Positions 28,992-38,895 of a DNA stretch of 64,000 nucleotides are shown here, piece after piece. The stretch is taken from contig SCKK01000011.1 of the NCBI GenBank assembly GCA_004124475.1, forward strand, positions 1 to 64,000, read 5' to 3'. Numbering within the stretch: position 1 is the stretch's first letter; every line of letters starts with the position of its first letter. This stretch comes from Fidelibacterota bacterium (lineage in GTDB: Bacteria; Fidelibacterota; Marinisomatia; Marinisomatales; SCKK01). The notes beneath the pieces were generated by a model. That model searched no databases. It saw only the letters and a list, made by a program, of their open reading frames with translations, and was not told the origin of the DNA. The position numbers were made by a program, and so were the translations under genes.

Positions 28992-31900
28992 ATTTTTTCT
29001 TATTATCTTGATCTTTTTGTTAATTGAGGGTCAAAGTTTAGGTGCACAGTCTGAAGTTAATTTTACAACGGAATGGGAACAGGATACCATCACTGTTGCT
29101 CAAGGGGATTCGGTCCTAATTTTAACCCATAGATTTGTCTTACGGAATACTGAAACAATCATCACAGAAGGCACACTCATAATAGATTACCAACTTCAAT
29201 CCTTATTAGGGGCAATTATTCTAAAATTCCCGACCAAAATATCCACCGAATACATTGTCCATTATGAATATCTTAAAACCCCATTTCCTACAAAATTTGG
29301 TCCCCCATTGGCTTACTTACCCAAATTAGAGAATATGGATGAGAAGGAAAACAAACATGAATTGGAGAATTCGGAATTTGAAGCATTCTTTGATGAGAGT
29401 TTTCCCATGGTGGCAGATGGTACCATTTTCAGAGGAATAACCTTTTCTCCCTTGGGTGATCTGTCGTTAACCGGAGGGTTGAGGCTATCCCTGCAGGGAC
29501 AACTTTCCGAGGATTTGATAGTCTCCGGTACACTAACAGATCAGAATTCACCCATCCAACCGGAAGGAAATACTCAGACGTTAGATGAAATAGATAAAGT
29601 ATATCTTGAGGTGAAACACCCATCTGCAAAAATAGTGGCAGGTGATATTGATATGAATTTAAAATACGGGCAGTTTTTGAATATGTCAAGAAGGCTTGAA
29701 GGACTGCATGTTGAATTGTTTAACAACAGAACAAATGCATCGGGATATATTGGAAGCACGAAAGGCAAATTTCATAAAACAGATTTTATGGGAGAGGATC
29801 AAAATCAGGGTCCATATCCTCTTTCATCTGAGATTGGTTCTCGTAATATCATCGTGATGGCGGGTTCTGAGAGAATCTGGATTGATGGTGTCCGTATGGA
29901 GAGAGGAGAAAATAACGATTATACCATTGACTACTCCAGTGCGGAAATTATCTTTACTCCCAATAGAGTTATAGATTCCAACAGCAGAATTTATGTGGAA
30001 TTTGAATATTCCGATTTGATTTATCCCCGGAGTATTGCATCTGCGGCTATTACACGGAAATTTTCAGATGAGCGCTTAATCACTTCCATAAGTTGGGTTC
30101 AAGAGAAAGATAACATTCAATCACAATTAACATTTGGAATTTCTGATGATGAAAGCGAATTACTAAAAAGTGCAGGAGATGACCAGGAAAACATGAGGTT
30201 TCTGTCCGCAGAAGAAGATTCCAGTGGTAATTATATACGGACAGATTCAATAGGGGAAGTGATATTTGCTTATGTTCCTGATGATGAAAAAACTGAAGGA
30301 GTAACGTATTACTGGGTAAATTTTTTCAAGATTGGTCCCTCAGGTGAGTACAGTCGTAATGTAACAGCTAATGGTGAATTATATTACGAATTTGTTATTC
30401 CAAACGAGAGAGATGGACGAGCTGACCTTTACGTTCCTTGGAAGACAATCAAATTCCCACAAAGCCACCAGATAATGAATTTAGCCACAGAAGCGAATAT
30501 TTTCGATTCGACAAAAGTATCCTTTCAACTTACGGGATCTCTCCTTGATCGAAATTTATATTCAAAAATTGATGATAAGGACAATCAAACGTTTGCAGGT
30601 ATCATCGATTTACGACACAATCAAAAATTGCCATTTGAACTTGGATCGGTTAGCCTTCATGCCATGACTCGACGGATCGGTAAAAAGTTCACAACTTTTC
30701 AAAGGGATCGTCAGGTGGAATTTTCCAGAGAGTGGAATCTATTGGATAATGAATCCGCAGATAATTCAGAACAGAGAATTACCAAGTTTGAAGTCAACCA
30801 CAAATTGAGGAAAAATATTTCATCCACAATCAGTCTCGGTACATATAGAGACGGTATTCAAAATGCTACTCGTTTGGAAGGTAGAACTGCCTTTTCCAGT
30901 CACTGGATTCCCTCGATGGTTGTTGATGCGACTACCTCCACCCGAAAGTTGAAACAATCAGGTATGGGTATACTTTTCATCCGTGGATCTGTAAAAAATG
31001 ATCCTACGGAATCCGAGTGGTTGAGGAGACGATTTTCCATTACCCTTTTTCCTGGAGATATCCACCTGTTCGCCCATTACCTTGGGGAGGAGAGGTCATC
31101 TGATTTTCGGATTAATGAATCTGGTGGAGGGATCCGGTTTGATGGGAACAGACTGAATACCAAGTTAGGGTTGACCCGGCGACTCGATTTTCTTTCAGGA
31201 AATGAGACAAATGAATGGGATAAAACCAGTAATAGTTGGTTGGGTGAAATAGAGTTTGCCGGGAGATGGAGAAGTGGTTTTAAAATGAAAACAATATTGA
31301 AAAAAAGGGTAAAGTCTTATTTCAATGGAGAGGAAGATATAGACTATTATCTTGCCCGGGGAAGTGTAGGATATACCCCGAGAGCCGGTTCAATCCGGAC
31401 AAATTTTGATTTTAAATTGGAAGAGACGCTTTTTGAGAAAAAAATTGTTGTGTATGATTCCGTTGGATCCGGACTGGGGAGCTACCGTTATGATCCTAAT
31501 TATGACCAATACTTTAGTGATGTGAATGGCGACTATATAGCAATATTTTTACCCTCCGGCAATAAAGTTCCCACCTCACGATTATCCACAGGATTAAAGG
31601 CATTTTTTAACTTTCGAAATACGGATATTCCTTTTATCCGGTTTTCTACCTGGAAAATATATGGGGCCACCGATTTTAACGGATCAAATTTGAATGGATT
31701 GAATGTATTTATGCCGGAATTTTTGACTGAAGGTATAAACAGGTCTAGAGTCAGCCTCAGAAATGAAGTGACTTACTCTCCAAAACCTGTCAATCGACGA
31801 ATCCGATTTTCCACCAATAATCGACGTGAGGTATCTCGACAAACGGTGGGAGCATCTCTTCAAAAGAATGCTTCAGAATACGAGGTGGAAGTTGAAAATC

Positions 31901-32391
31901 CTTTATCGAATGATATTATATTCATCACCTCCGTAACAACAAAATTACATGAAGTTAAATCGACGGTTGCATTAAGAGAAAGGACTATCAGTGGATGGTT
32001 ACTCTCGCCAGGTATTCGCTGGCAATTATCAAAAGAGTTGGAGATTGGTGGCGATTTATTTGTAGGAAAAGATAAGGGTAGTCATATGCTTGATCCTTTT
32101 ACAGTGAACATAAACGGAATAGGCGTTCACGCTTTGTGGTTTGTTCGCCGGGGGGGAAGGATCGAGTCTTCAATGGAGTATTTTGATGTGGGTACCGATA
32201 GAAATATTTCAATTTCTTTGCCTCCCGAAGCAGCGGATGGGTTACAAATTGGGAATACTATGCGATTATCCGTATCAGGAATTATCACCTTAGCCAATAA
32301 CATATCCCTTACTGCTAACCTTTCCTACCTGAATGATCCGTTACATGAAAATTTCATTAATTTCTCCGGAGAAGTACGTGCCACGTTTTAA
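28951..32391 (+). CDS. Large outer-membrane beta-barrel protein with SprA-like motif
   Basis: The product is 1146 residues. A signal peptide (hydrophobic LNKFFLIILIFLLIEG, cleavage near AQS) precedes a periplasmic beta-rich part. It contains the segment GSERIWIDGVRMERGENN followed by DYTIDYSSAEIIFTP and SRIYVEFEYSD (about 310-350), reminiscent of repeats in SprA, the T9SS translocon, but the protein is about half SprA's size. The rest is a long series of amphipathic strands ending in R-A-T-F, as expected for a barrel. Start ATG 28951 lies within the previous gene; TTG 28984 is an alternative. An Omp85 gene follows. Confidence 0.65.
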   Translation: MGRYSGQRYNSLNKFFLIILIFLLIEGQSLGAQSEVNFTTEWEQDTITVAQGDSVLILTHRFVLRNTETIITEGTLIIDYQLQSLLGAIILKFPTKISTEYIVHYEYLKTPFPTKFGPPLAYLPKLENMDEKENKHELENSEFEAFFDESFPMVADGTIFRGITFSPLGDLSLTGGLRLSLQGQLSEDLIVSGTLTDQNSPIQPEGNTQTLDEIDKVYLEVKHPSAKIVAGDIDMNLKYGQFLNMSRRLEGLHVELFNNRTNASGYIGSTKGKFHKTDFMGEDQNQGPYPLSSEIGSRNIIVMAGSERIWIDGVRMERGENNDYTIDYSSAEIIFTPNRVIDSNSRIYVEFEYSDLIYPRSIASAAITRKFSDERLITSISWVQEKDNIQSQLTFGISDDESELLKSAGDDQENMRFLSAEEDSSGNYIRTDSIGEVIFAYVPDDEKTEGVTYYWVNFFKIGPSGEYSRNVTANGELYYEFVIPNERDGRADLYVPWKTIKFPQSHQIMNLATEANIFDSTKVSFQLTGSLLDRNLYSKIDDKDNQTFAGIIDLRHNQKLPFELGSVSLHAMTRRIGKKFTTFQRDRQVEFSREWNLLDNESADNSEQRITKFEVNHKLRKNISSTISLGTYRDGIQNATRLEGRTAFSSHWIPSMVVDATTSTRKLKQSGMGILFIRGSVKNDPTESEWLRRRFSITLFPGDIHLFAHYLGEERSSDFRINESGGGIRFDGNRLNTKLGLTRRLDFLSGNETNEWDKTSNSWLGEIEFAGRWRSGFKMKTILKKRVKSYFNGEEDIDYYLARGSVGYTPRAGSIRTNFDFKLEETLFEKKIVVYDSVGSGLGSYRYDPNYDQYFSDVNGDYIAIFLPSGNKVPTSRLSTGLKAFFNFRNTDIPFIRFSTWKIYGATDFNGSNLNGLNVFMPEFLTEGINRSRVSLRNEVTYSPKPVNRRIRFSTNNRREVSRQTVGASLQKNASEYEVEVENPLSNDIIFITSVTTKLHEVKSTVALRERTISGWLLSPGIRWQLSKELEIGGDLFVGKDKGSHMLDPFTVNINGIGVHALWFVRRGGRIESSMEYFDVGTDRNISISLPPEAADGLQIGNTMRLSVSGIITLANNISLTANLSYLNDPLHENFINFSGEVRATF

Positions 32392-32477
32392 GAATATAGC
32401 GGAGCAGGAAGCCCCGACACTTCGTGTACGGGATTTCCGTTACACTCCAACAGGGAGTAAAGGAGATGTGAATGATC

Positions 32478-32598
32478 CTGAAGTTTCGGGAAAGATGAAA
32501 ATTTCCAAAGGATCCCCTAGAGAAATTCATCGCCTGACCATGTGCTCAGTCGTGCAGGCCTGTCTAATGGCTAGCAGGCGATACAGTAAAATAATCGT
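32478..32598 (+). repeat. Dispersed ~125-bp repeat, copy 2
   Basis: This copy is inverted relative to 1497-1625. Both share GAAGTTTCGGGA, GAGAAATTC, CGCCTGACCATGTGCTCAGT and GGCGATACAGTAAAATAAT with small differences in between. It occupies the gap between the large barrel gene and the Omp85 gene, and the candidate start codons of the Omp85 gene (32540, 32567) lie inside it. Confidence 0.75.
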
Positions 32599-33988
32599 AT
32601 TACTGTCTGTATCCATGGTACTTTGGGCGCAAGATGAACCCATATCTATCCAGTTTAATGGTGATCTGAAGTCTTTCGATGTGTCATCGGAGAAGGACCT
32701 TTCAGAGCAGTTGAAATCGATCCAGTCCCATTATGAGAAAGAGGGCTTTTTGAATATGTCCTTGGTGTGTACAAATATTGAGAGATTAAATGATAACTCC
32801 GGAAAGATTTCGGCATACTGGGACATCGTTAATATTTCTTCTCCAGCAATTATAGATAGTATATTGATAGATGGAATTGATGAAATAAATTTTACATCGT
32901 TAAATAAATTCTTTCACCCAATACTGCATCAAGTAGCTTCTAATGAAACAATGGCAAAGGTAGAAAAAATTGTTGATTTCTATCCGTATCTCAAACGGAG
33001 GGCATTACCTTATTACGTTACATATAAAGAGGAAAAGGTAGCAATAATTCTTCCATTAGAATCAAACTTCCGCAGTAATTTTTCGGGTGCTTTTGGATAT
33101 GCTCCAGGTGCAAAAATGGAACCACAATTAACGGGAGAGATAATGATACATCTTGAAAATCTATTCGGAACAGCTTCGGTTGCAGAATTGTGGTGGCAGC
33201 GGAAGGATGAATTGTCTCAAATTCTTTCCTTGAGTTATGAAGAACCTTTCATCTGGAGATTTAACATCGGGGCGGGATTTACATTTTATCAAAATCTACA
33301 GGATGGTCTCTATGTGCGTCGGCGAACCAGAATTACTGGAATTAAACCATTTTCTTTATGGGGTAAATGGTATGCAGGGGGAGAACGAATATCCGTGACG
33401 GTGACTCCCGAAGGAGACAGTCTTGGACTGTCCGACCATGAAATTAATTCTCTTATTGTGGAAAATGTTTGGGAAAGAAGAAATTCCTTGTGGAATCCTA
33501 CGAAAGGTTTTTATATCAAATGGACATTGGAAATAGGGAATTATTCCGGTGGCTCCATCTCAAAGGCGATACTTTACCGTGGTCAGACGGAATTAGAAAT
33601 AGTAAAACCAATTCGTAAGAGGTTAAATTTTACCTTGCATGGATTGGGTGGATACGTGGGATTGTCCCGGAACCAGAACGTACCAATAAGCGAACAATTT
33701 TTAATAGGGGGCGCTTCAACATTACGAGGGTACAGAGAACAAGTATTTCAATTAAATTGGATGTTTATCACTCAATTTGAACTCAGATATCTATTGAACC
33801 GGATAAACCGTATCTATCTGTTTAGTGATATAGCGATACAAAGTGAGTTATCATCTATTCCAATCTCTTTTGGTTTTGGTATACAACAGAAAACACCGTT
33901 AGGAATCCTTCGATTGGATTATGCTATGAGTCGGGATGATACGCCCTCCGAAGGGAAAATACACATTCGGTTAATAGGAGAATTTTGA
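32567..33988 (+). CDS. Omp85-family (BamA/TamA-like) outer-membrane protein
   Basis: From ATG 32567 the product is 473 residues: a signal peptide MASRRYSKIIVLLSVSMVLWAQ, one or two POTRA-like periplasmic domains (about 25-150), then a 16-strand-type barrel. Omp85 hallmarks are FLIGGASTLRGYREQ (the conserved RGY of loop 6) and the C-terminal GILRLDYAMS...IHIRLIGEF. It would insert or secrete proteins across the outer membrane. The frame is open back to 32333 through a dispersed repeat; ATG 32540 is another start. No clear ribosome binding site is seen. The stop overlaps rnr by one base. Confidence 0.82.
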   Translation: MASRRYSKIIVLLSVSMVLWAQDEPISIQFNGDLKSFDVSSEKDLSEQLKSIQSHYEKEGFLNMSLVCTNIERLNDNSGKISAYWDIVNISSPAIIDSILIDGIDEINFTSLNKFFHPILHQVASNETMAKVEKIVDFYPYLKRRALPYYVTYKEEKVAIILPLESNFRSNFSGAFGYAPGAKMEPQLTGEIMIHLENLFGTASVAELWWQRKDELSQILSLSYEEPFIWRFNIGAGFTFYQNLQDGLYVRRRTRITGIKPFSLWGKWYAGGERISVTVTPEGDSLGLSDHEINSLIVENVWERRNSLWNPTKGFYIKWTLEIGNYSGGSISKAILYRGQTELEIVKPIRKRLNFTLHGLGGYVGLSRNQNVPISEQFLIGGASTLRGYREQVFQLNWMFITQFELRYLLNRINRIYLFSDIAIQSELSSIPISFGFGIQQKTPLGILRLDYAMSRDDTPSEGKIHIRLIGEF

Positions 33989-36072
33989 TGGAAAAAAGGA
34001 TTATTAAGTTTCTAAAACGCCACCAGGGTGATTATTATAATAAAATGGAATTACTTCACCACCTTGCAATTCAACAACAGCAAAAAAAGCAATTCCGGTA
34101 TGCATTGCGATCACTTGTGGATGAGGGGAAAGTCTTAAGAATTAAAGGTGGCAGGTATAGTTGGGTTGGTTCACTGGAAAAGGTACAGGGTAAGTTGGTA
34201 TTAAACCATAAGGGATTTGGGTTTGTATTGGTTGATGATGGTCAGGACATTTTTATAAATTTCCGAAACCTGAAAGGCGCTCTTCATGAAGACATTGTAC
34301 AGGTTGTAATTTTGCCTTTTTCTGCAGGATCAGGACCAGAAGGGAGGGTCTATAATATTATTAAGCGAGCCAACAATCGGTTCATTGGAACCGTATTCAA
34401 AGAAAAAGGTGGTTACTATTTAACCATCGATCCTGTGACACCAAAACGAGGTATCCGAATTCTGAGGGAGTCACCCATCAAGCTAAAACCGGGCGATATT
34501 ATCACTGTTGAAGTGGAAGATTGGGAGCATGGAAGAATTCCCGTTCAAGTCAAAGCGGTGGAAGCAATTGGCTCTATTAATGTACCTGAAGATGATATGA
34601 AAGTAATTTGTAGTAAATTTGACTTGGAAACGAAATTTCCGCAGAGAGTATTGACAGAATTGAATAAGTTCAGCATAAAGGTAATTCAGAAGGAAAAATC
34701 AAAAAGAAAAGATTTAACGGAATTGACATGTTTTACAATTGATCCGCAGGACGCCAGAGATTTTGACGATGCCATTTCACTGGAGGTAAATTCAAAAGGG
34801 AATTGGGTTCTCGGTATTCACATTGCCGATGTTAGTTATTTTGTGAGACCTGGGAGCGAACTCGACCGTGAAGCAAGGACCAGAGGAACTTCTGTCTATT
34901 TTGCAGAAGGTACTGTACATATGCTTCCTGAAATTTTATCAGCATCTATCTGTTCTTTGCTATCAGATGCAGACCGACTTACTTTATCTGTCTTAATTGA
35001 ATTGGACCATAGTGGTAAGCCGTTGAGCTCTGTTTTTTATGAATCAATCATCAAGAATTCGAGAAGATTTTCCTATAGTGATGTTCAGGCTATTCTGGAT
35101 AGTAAAAAATCATCACGGTATTCTGAAAAATTGAAAGAAATGAGAAAATTAAGCGAAAAACTACTTACGCATCGACAAGATTTGGGAAGCATAGATTTTG
35201 ATATTCCTGAGCCGATTTTTCATTTTCGAAAGGGTGGAATTCCCCATGAAATACTACCGAGTGAAAGATTGGATAGTCACAGGATTGTTGAAGAATTTAT
35301 GCTTTTGGCGAATCGAATGGTAGCGGATAAGGTGCCAGGGAATAGTGAACACTCGCTTCCATTTATTTATAGGATTCATGATAAACCTCCAAAAGAGGAT
35401 ATTAAAAAGTTTTTGACTATATTGAGACGATTAGGTATTTCCACAAGAATGGGAGATCACATGACGCCTAAAGAATTTCGTAAAATATTGGAAAAGGTTG
35501 AAGATTCACCCTTTAAAAATTTAATTGAAACACTTGCCCTACGTACCATGACAAAAGCGATTTACAGCACAGAAAACAGGGGACATTTCGGGTTAGCTTT
35601 TGACAGTTATACTCATTTTACATCTCCCATCAGGCGATATCCTGACTTAATTGTCCACAGATTATTAAAGAAATATTTGTTTGGCAATGAAGAAAAAAGT
35701 GAGTTCAGCAATAAAACTTTGGGGAAAATTTCTATAGAATCTACAAATGCAGAAATAAAAGCTATGGAAGCGGAAAGGGAGTACATTAAATTAAAACAAA
35801 TCCGGTGGCTGTTACAGCACATTGGAGACAAATTTTCGGGCATTATTTCCGGTATTGTCACTTCAGGTATTTTTGTTGAATTAAGTGAGACATTAGTTGA
35901 AGGATTTATCCCTGTTGACAGGCTGGAAGAAGATTATTTTGAATTTGATGAGTTAACGTACTCGTTAGTTGGGAGAAAAACCGGTAAAGTATTTCAATTG
36001 GGTAAACCGGTCACGGTTGTTGTTCAGGAAGTTGTTTTGGAGAAAAGACAAGCTTATTTTAAGGTGGTCTGA
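33988..36072 (+). CDS. rnr: Ribonuclease R
   Basis: The product is 694 residues from ATG 33988, with a good AGGAG 7 bases upstream. Domain order is an N-terminal winged-helix, cold-shock domains (about 65-220), the RNB catalytic domain starting at about 250 and a C-terminal S1 domain (about 610-690). The active-site aspartates are in IDPQDARDFDDAISLE. It degrades structured RNA 3' to 5'. Length is slightly shorter than E. coli RNase R, which has extra basic tails. Its ATG overlaps the Omp85 stop (TGATG). Confidence 0.95.
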   Translation: MEKRIIKFLKRHQGDYYNKMELLHHLAIQQQQKKQFRYALRSLVDEGKVLRIKGGRYSWVGSLEKVQGKLVLNHKGFGFVLVDDGQDIFINFRNLKGALHEDIVQVVILPFSAGSGPEGRVYNIIKRANNRFIGTVFKEKGGYYLTIDPVTPKRGIRILRESPIKLKPGDIITVEVEDWEHGRIPVQVKAVEAIGSINVPEDDMKVICSKFDLETKFPQRVLTELNKFSIKVIQKEKSKRKDLTELTCFTIDPQDARDFDDAISLEVNSKGNWVLGIHIADVSYFVRPGSELDREARTRGTSVYFAEGTVHMLPEILSASICSLLSDADRLTLSVLIELDHSGKPLSSVFYESIIKNSRRFSYSDVQAILDSKKSSRYSEKLKEMRKLSEKLLTHRQDLGSIDFDIPEPIFHFRKGGIPHEILPSERLDSHRIVEEFMLLANRMVADKVPGNSEHSLPFIYRIHDKPPKEDIKKFLTILRRLGISTRMGDHMTPKEFRKILEKVEDSPFKNLIETLALRTMTKAIYSTENRGHFGLAFDSYTHFTSPIRRYPDLIVHRLLKKYLFGNEEKSEFSNKTLGKISIESTNAEIKAMEAEREYIKLKQIRWLLQHIGDKFSGIISGIVTSGIFVELSETLVEGFIPVDRLEEDYFEFDELTYSLVGRKTGKVFQLGKPVTVVVQEVVLEKRQAYFKVV

Positions 36073-36122
36073 TGTTAGTCCCTTAATCATGTTCCGAATA
36101 TTCGGGATGCGCCGACGATCAT

Positions 36123-37265
36123 ATGATATTCAAAAAGGTGAAACGTAAATATTTGAAATACGCCAGCTGGTGGACATCACGTTTCACGCTTCACACATTA
36201 TTTATACACTGTTTTGGCTATGGCTTGTCCAGATTAAGGTGTAAAAAATTGGTATTTGGCTGTGGACTTTTAAGTATTTTAATCATTATTGGTTCCATAA
36301 ACTGCGGTGGGTTCAAACGAAGAGCTGTCGGTATTGAGAACCAAATTTTAATTTTTGTATCTGATGAGGACAAACCTTATGTGCAGTCACTGGTAGATAG
36401 TGTATTTGGAAGAGTAGTATATACACCGCGTCCTGAACCAATCTTTGAACTCATATTTTCAGATCCGGACCAGTTTAGAGAAAAAAAATTCAACCATAAT
36501 ATATTGGTCATCTCAGTATTTAATCCTCCCGATTCAACGGGTGATATTTTGGTAAGGTCGTTACTTCCCAAAGATCAATATAACTCAGCAAAAAAGGGGG
36601 AAAACCATATTTTTTCTAGGAAAAATCGTTTTTCCATAGGACAGGTTGTAGCAATACTTGCAGCGGAAAATATTGAGATATTACTCGTATCGATTGAAGA
36701 AAAAGAGAGATGGCTTTTTGATCAATTTAATATCCCGTTTCTAGAACGACAGAAAAAGCACATGTTTAAAAGGTTGGAACAAAAGGAACTTAGCAAGGAA
36801 TTCAGTGAAAAGTATGGGTGGCGCATGAGAATCCAACATGATTACCTTGTAATTAAGGAAGATCCTGAGCACAACTTTATCTGGCTTGGGCGGTCGTTCC
36901 CGTTTCGGTGGATATCGGTAAAATGGATTGAGAATGCTTCAGAATTAGATTTAAATACAGAAATTGCAACCGACATGATAAAGGAACTTCCCCAATATTT
37001 TACAGAGAAAATCAGATTTATAGACTACCATTATAAAATTGAGGAAACGTTTTTCAACCAGTGGCAAGCCTGGCGAGCGGAGGGATTATGGGAGCATTTG
37101 GATAAAGTGAAGGGAGGTCCTTTTGTTTCCTATGTTTTTTATGACGGAGTTTCTGACCGAATTTATCACATCAATTTTCTTATTTACAATCCGGGAAATC
37201 CAAAGATTGTCCTTTTAAGACAGATGGATATTATGGTTCATACGTTTTCCGTGATGGGGTCGTAG
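36123..37265 (+). CDS. DUF4837-family lipoprotein
   Basis: The longest frame gives 380 residues, but a signal with lipobox GSINC (Cys61) lies inside it. TTG 36249 with AAGGTG 7 bases upstream would give a normal lipoprotein start, so I favour that. The body matches the DUF4837 pattern: a long N-terminal part, LGRSFPFRWISVKWI in the middle, then RAEGLWEHLDKVKGGPFVSY and a C-terminal RQMDIMVHTF. DUF4837 proteins are envelope lipoproteins of FCB bacteria without known function. It follows rnr by 50 bp. Confidence 0.8.
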   Translation: MIFKKVKRKYLKYASWWTSRFTLHTLFIHCFGYGLSRLRCKKLVFGCGLLSILIIIGSINCGGFKRRAVGIENQILIFVSDEDKPYVQSLVDSVFGRVVYTPRPEPIFELIFSDPDQFREKKFNHNILVISVFNPPDSTGDILVRSLLPKDQYNSAKKGENHIFSRKNRFSIGQVVAILAAENIEILLVSIEEKERWLFDQFNIPFLERQKKHMFKRLEQKELSKEFSEKYGWRMRIQHDYLVIKEDPEHNFIWLGRSFPFRWISVKWIENASELDLNTEIATDMIKELPQYFTEKIRFIDYHYKIEETFFNQWQAWRAEGLWEHLDKVKGGPFVSYVFYDGVSDRIYHINFLIYNPGNPKIVLLRQMDIMVHTFSVMGS

Positions 37266-37609
37266 TAAGTAACTCATAAGAAATATTGACATTGACTTAT
37301 TTTGAAAAATCTCAGGTTTGGCTATAAATTTGTAAGTTTTCAGGCTAAGGCGTAGGCAAAGGCGAAGGAAAAGAGCGTTGAGCTGTCCGTTAGCTGGCGG
37401 ACAGAGGAATTTGTCTGCCTGCCGGGTAGACTGGGGGCCACTTTTCCGAAGGATCCTTTGGAAAAGAAATATCATTCCTGCCTGCCGCAGGTAGAGAGGA
37501 GCTAAATGCTCTTATTCATTCGTTGTTCCAAGGGGGCTCCCTGTGGAGGAGTCTTAGCCTCAGCCTGCGCCTTAGCCTTTTTCTGGCGAATAGCCTGAAT
37601 AGTTACAAG
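37266..37609. other. Intergenic region with palindromes
   Basis: No gene is seen in this 344-bp gap between convergent genes. It contains the palindrome TGTCCGTTAGCTGGCGGACA (37384-37403), a hairpin around 37444-37468 (CTTTTCC...GGAAAAG) and the phrase AGCCTCAGCCT that also occurs near 1795-1812. Such hairpins may end transcription from both sides. Confidence 0.55.
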
Positions 37610-38080
37610 TTATATCCATCGTCTGACTTTTGATTTATAGTCCAGATACGTTTCCCCAAACTTTTTTTCTAAGTATAGTTCTTCCCGTTTAATGACTCCA
37701 TAATGCATTATTCCCAACACCAGAGGAAGAAACATAACCGGCCAGAGGGTGTTTCTCAGTAACGTGATTCCCATATAAAGCAGTGTTAATGACAGGTACA
37801 TAGGATTTCTCGTAAATCGATAAGGACCAGCCATCACAATTGTTTTTGTAGGTCGATAGGGATCTACATCTGTACCTGCCTTTTTAAATGTAACGAAGGA
37901 ACCAATGACTATGAATAACCCCATACCAGAAAAAATCCAGCCAATAGGAAATAGAAATGTCTCTTTACCAATATGAATGGGTAGTATGATGTTTAGGAGG
38001 AGTCCCAATAAAAGTGATGTGACATAAATGAGTGGGGGAGGAGCAATAATACCGGGTATGTCAGATGATTTATGCTTCAT
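37610..38080 (-). CDS. Isoprenylcysteine carboxyl methyltransferase-family membrane protein
   Basis: The product is 156 residues with about four membrane segments. The C-terminal half carries the PEMT/ICMT signature: AGPYRFTRNPMYLSLTLLY and REELYLEKKFGETYLDYKSKVRRW, which bind S-adenosylmethionine at the membrane surface. Bacterial members methylate lipids or small molecules; the substrate is unknown. It is followed in the same direction after 44 bp by nothing; upstream lies the inositol monophosphatase gene on the same strand, so they may form an operon. Confidence 0.85.
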   Translation of the reverse strand: MKHKSSDIPGIIAPPPLIYVTSLLLGLLLNIILPIHIGKETFLFPIGWIFSGMGLFIVIGSFVTFKKAGTDVDPYRPTKTIVMAGPYRFTRNPMYLSLTLLYMGITLLRNTLWPVMFLPLVLGIMHYGVIKREELYLEKKFGETYLDYKSKVRRWI

Positions 38081-38092
38081 ATTTTCATTCTT

Positions 38093-38122
38093 CTCCGCCT
38101 GACCTTGTGCTCAGTCTGGCAG
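38093..38122 (+). repeat. Partial copy of the dispersed repeat
   Basis: The motif TCCGCCTGACCTTGTGCTCAGT followed by a CTGGCAGG-like end matches the core of the repeats at 1497-1625 and 32478-32598. It lies between the methyltransferase and the inositol monophosphatase gene. Confidence 0.6.
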
Positions 38123-38124
38123 GT

Positions 38125-38895
38125 TTATTCCGTTAGAATTTTTATCATATCTTTGTGGATATGCCCATTAGACGCTACTATTTCTTTATTGTAGATAGAA
38201 AAATTGTTCCCATCCATTTTCGATACTTTTCCACCCGCTTCTTCCACAAGTAGAATGCCCGCTGCCGTGTCCCAAGGATGTAGACCTACTTCCCAGAAGC
38301 CATCTATCCATCCACATGCAACGTGGGCAAGGTCAATGGCTGCTGCTCCCGCCCGGCGAACACCTTGGGTAATATCTGTGAATTTTTGCATATGCTCAAA
38401 ATTCTTTGCCCATTTCTCATCATGCAAGTATGGAAATCCTGTGGCAAGAAGCGATTTGTTTAAATCAGTAGTACTTGAAACGTAAATGGGTTTCCCATTT
38501 CTGAAAGCACCTTTTCCGGCAACAGCAGAATAGAAATGATGGTGATAAACATCTGCAATCACCCCAACCACTGGAATTCCCTCTTGGTGTACAGCAATGG
38601 AAATGGCATAAAAAGGATATCCATGTACGAAATTCGTTGTTCCATCGAGGGGATCAATAATCCAGTGAATGGGGGATTCGGTAACTTGACCTTCGGATTC
38701 TTCCGTCAGAATGTTGTGGTCAGGGAAATTCTCACGAATAAGTTTGAGGATAATTTTTTCAGAGCCTCTATCCGCCTGTGTGACGAGATCGGTTGCTCCT
38801 TTAAATTCTACCTGACGGACTTTTTTCGACTCCTCTAAAATATATGTAGCGGCATTCTTGGCGGCTTTGAGTGCTACATCAAGGTATTGCTGCAT
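38125..38895 (-). CDS. suhB: Inositol-1-monophosphatase family protein
   Basis: The product is 256 residues. The metal-binding motifs are EESEG (about 63-67), WIIDPLDGTTNFVHGYPFYAISIAV (about 77-101) and HPWDTAAGILLVEEAGG (about 206-222), as in SuhB. It hydrolyses inositol phosphates or related sugar phosphates in a magnesium-dependent, lithium-sensitive reaction; SuhB homologues also affect rRNA transcription. It is transcribed on the minus strand with the methyltransferase gene 44 bp downstream. Confidence 0.92.
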   Translation of the reverse strand: MQQYLDVALKAAKNAATYILEESKKVRQVEFKGATDLVTQADRGSEKIILKLIRENFPDHNILTEESEGQVTESPIHWIIDPLDGTTNFVHGYPFYAISIAVHQEGIPVVGVIADVYHHHFYSAVAGKGAFRNGKPIYVSSTTDLNKSLLATGFPYLHDEKWAKNFEHMQKFTDITQGVRRAGAAAIDLAHVACGWIDGFWEVGLHPWDTAAGILLVEEAGGKVSKMDGNNFSIYNKEIVASNGHIHKDMIKILTE

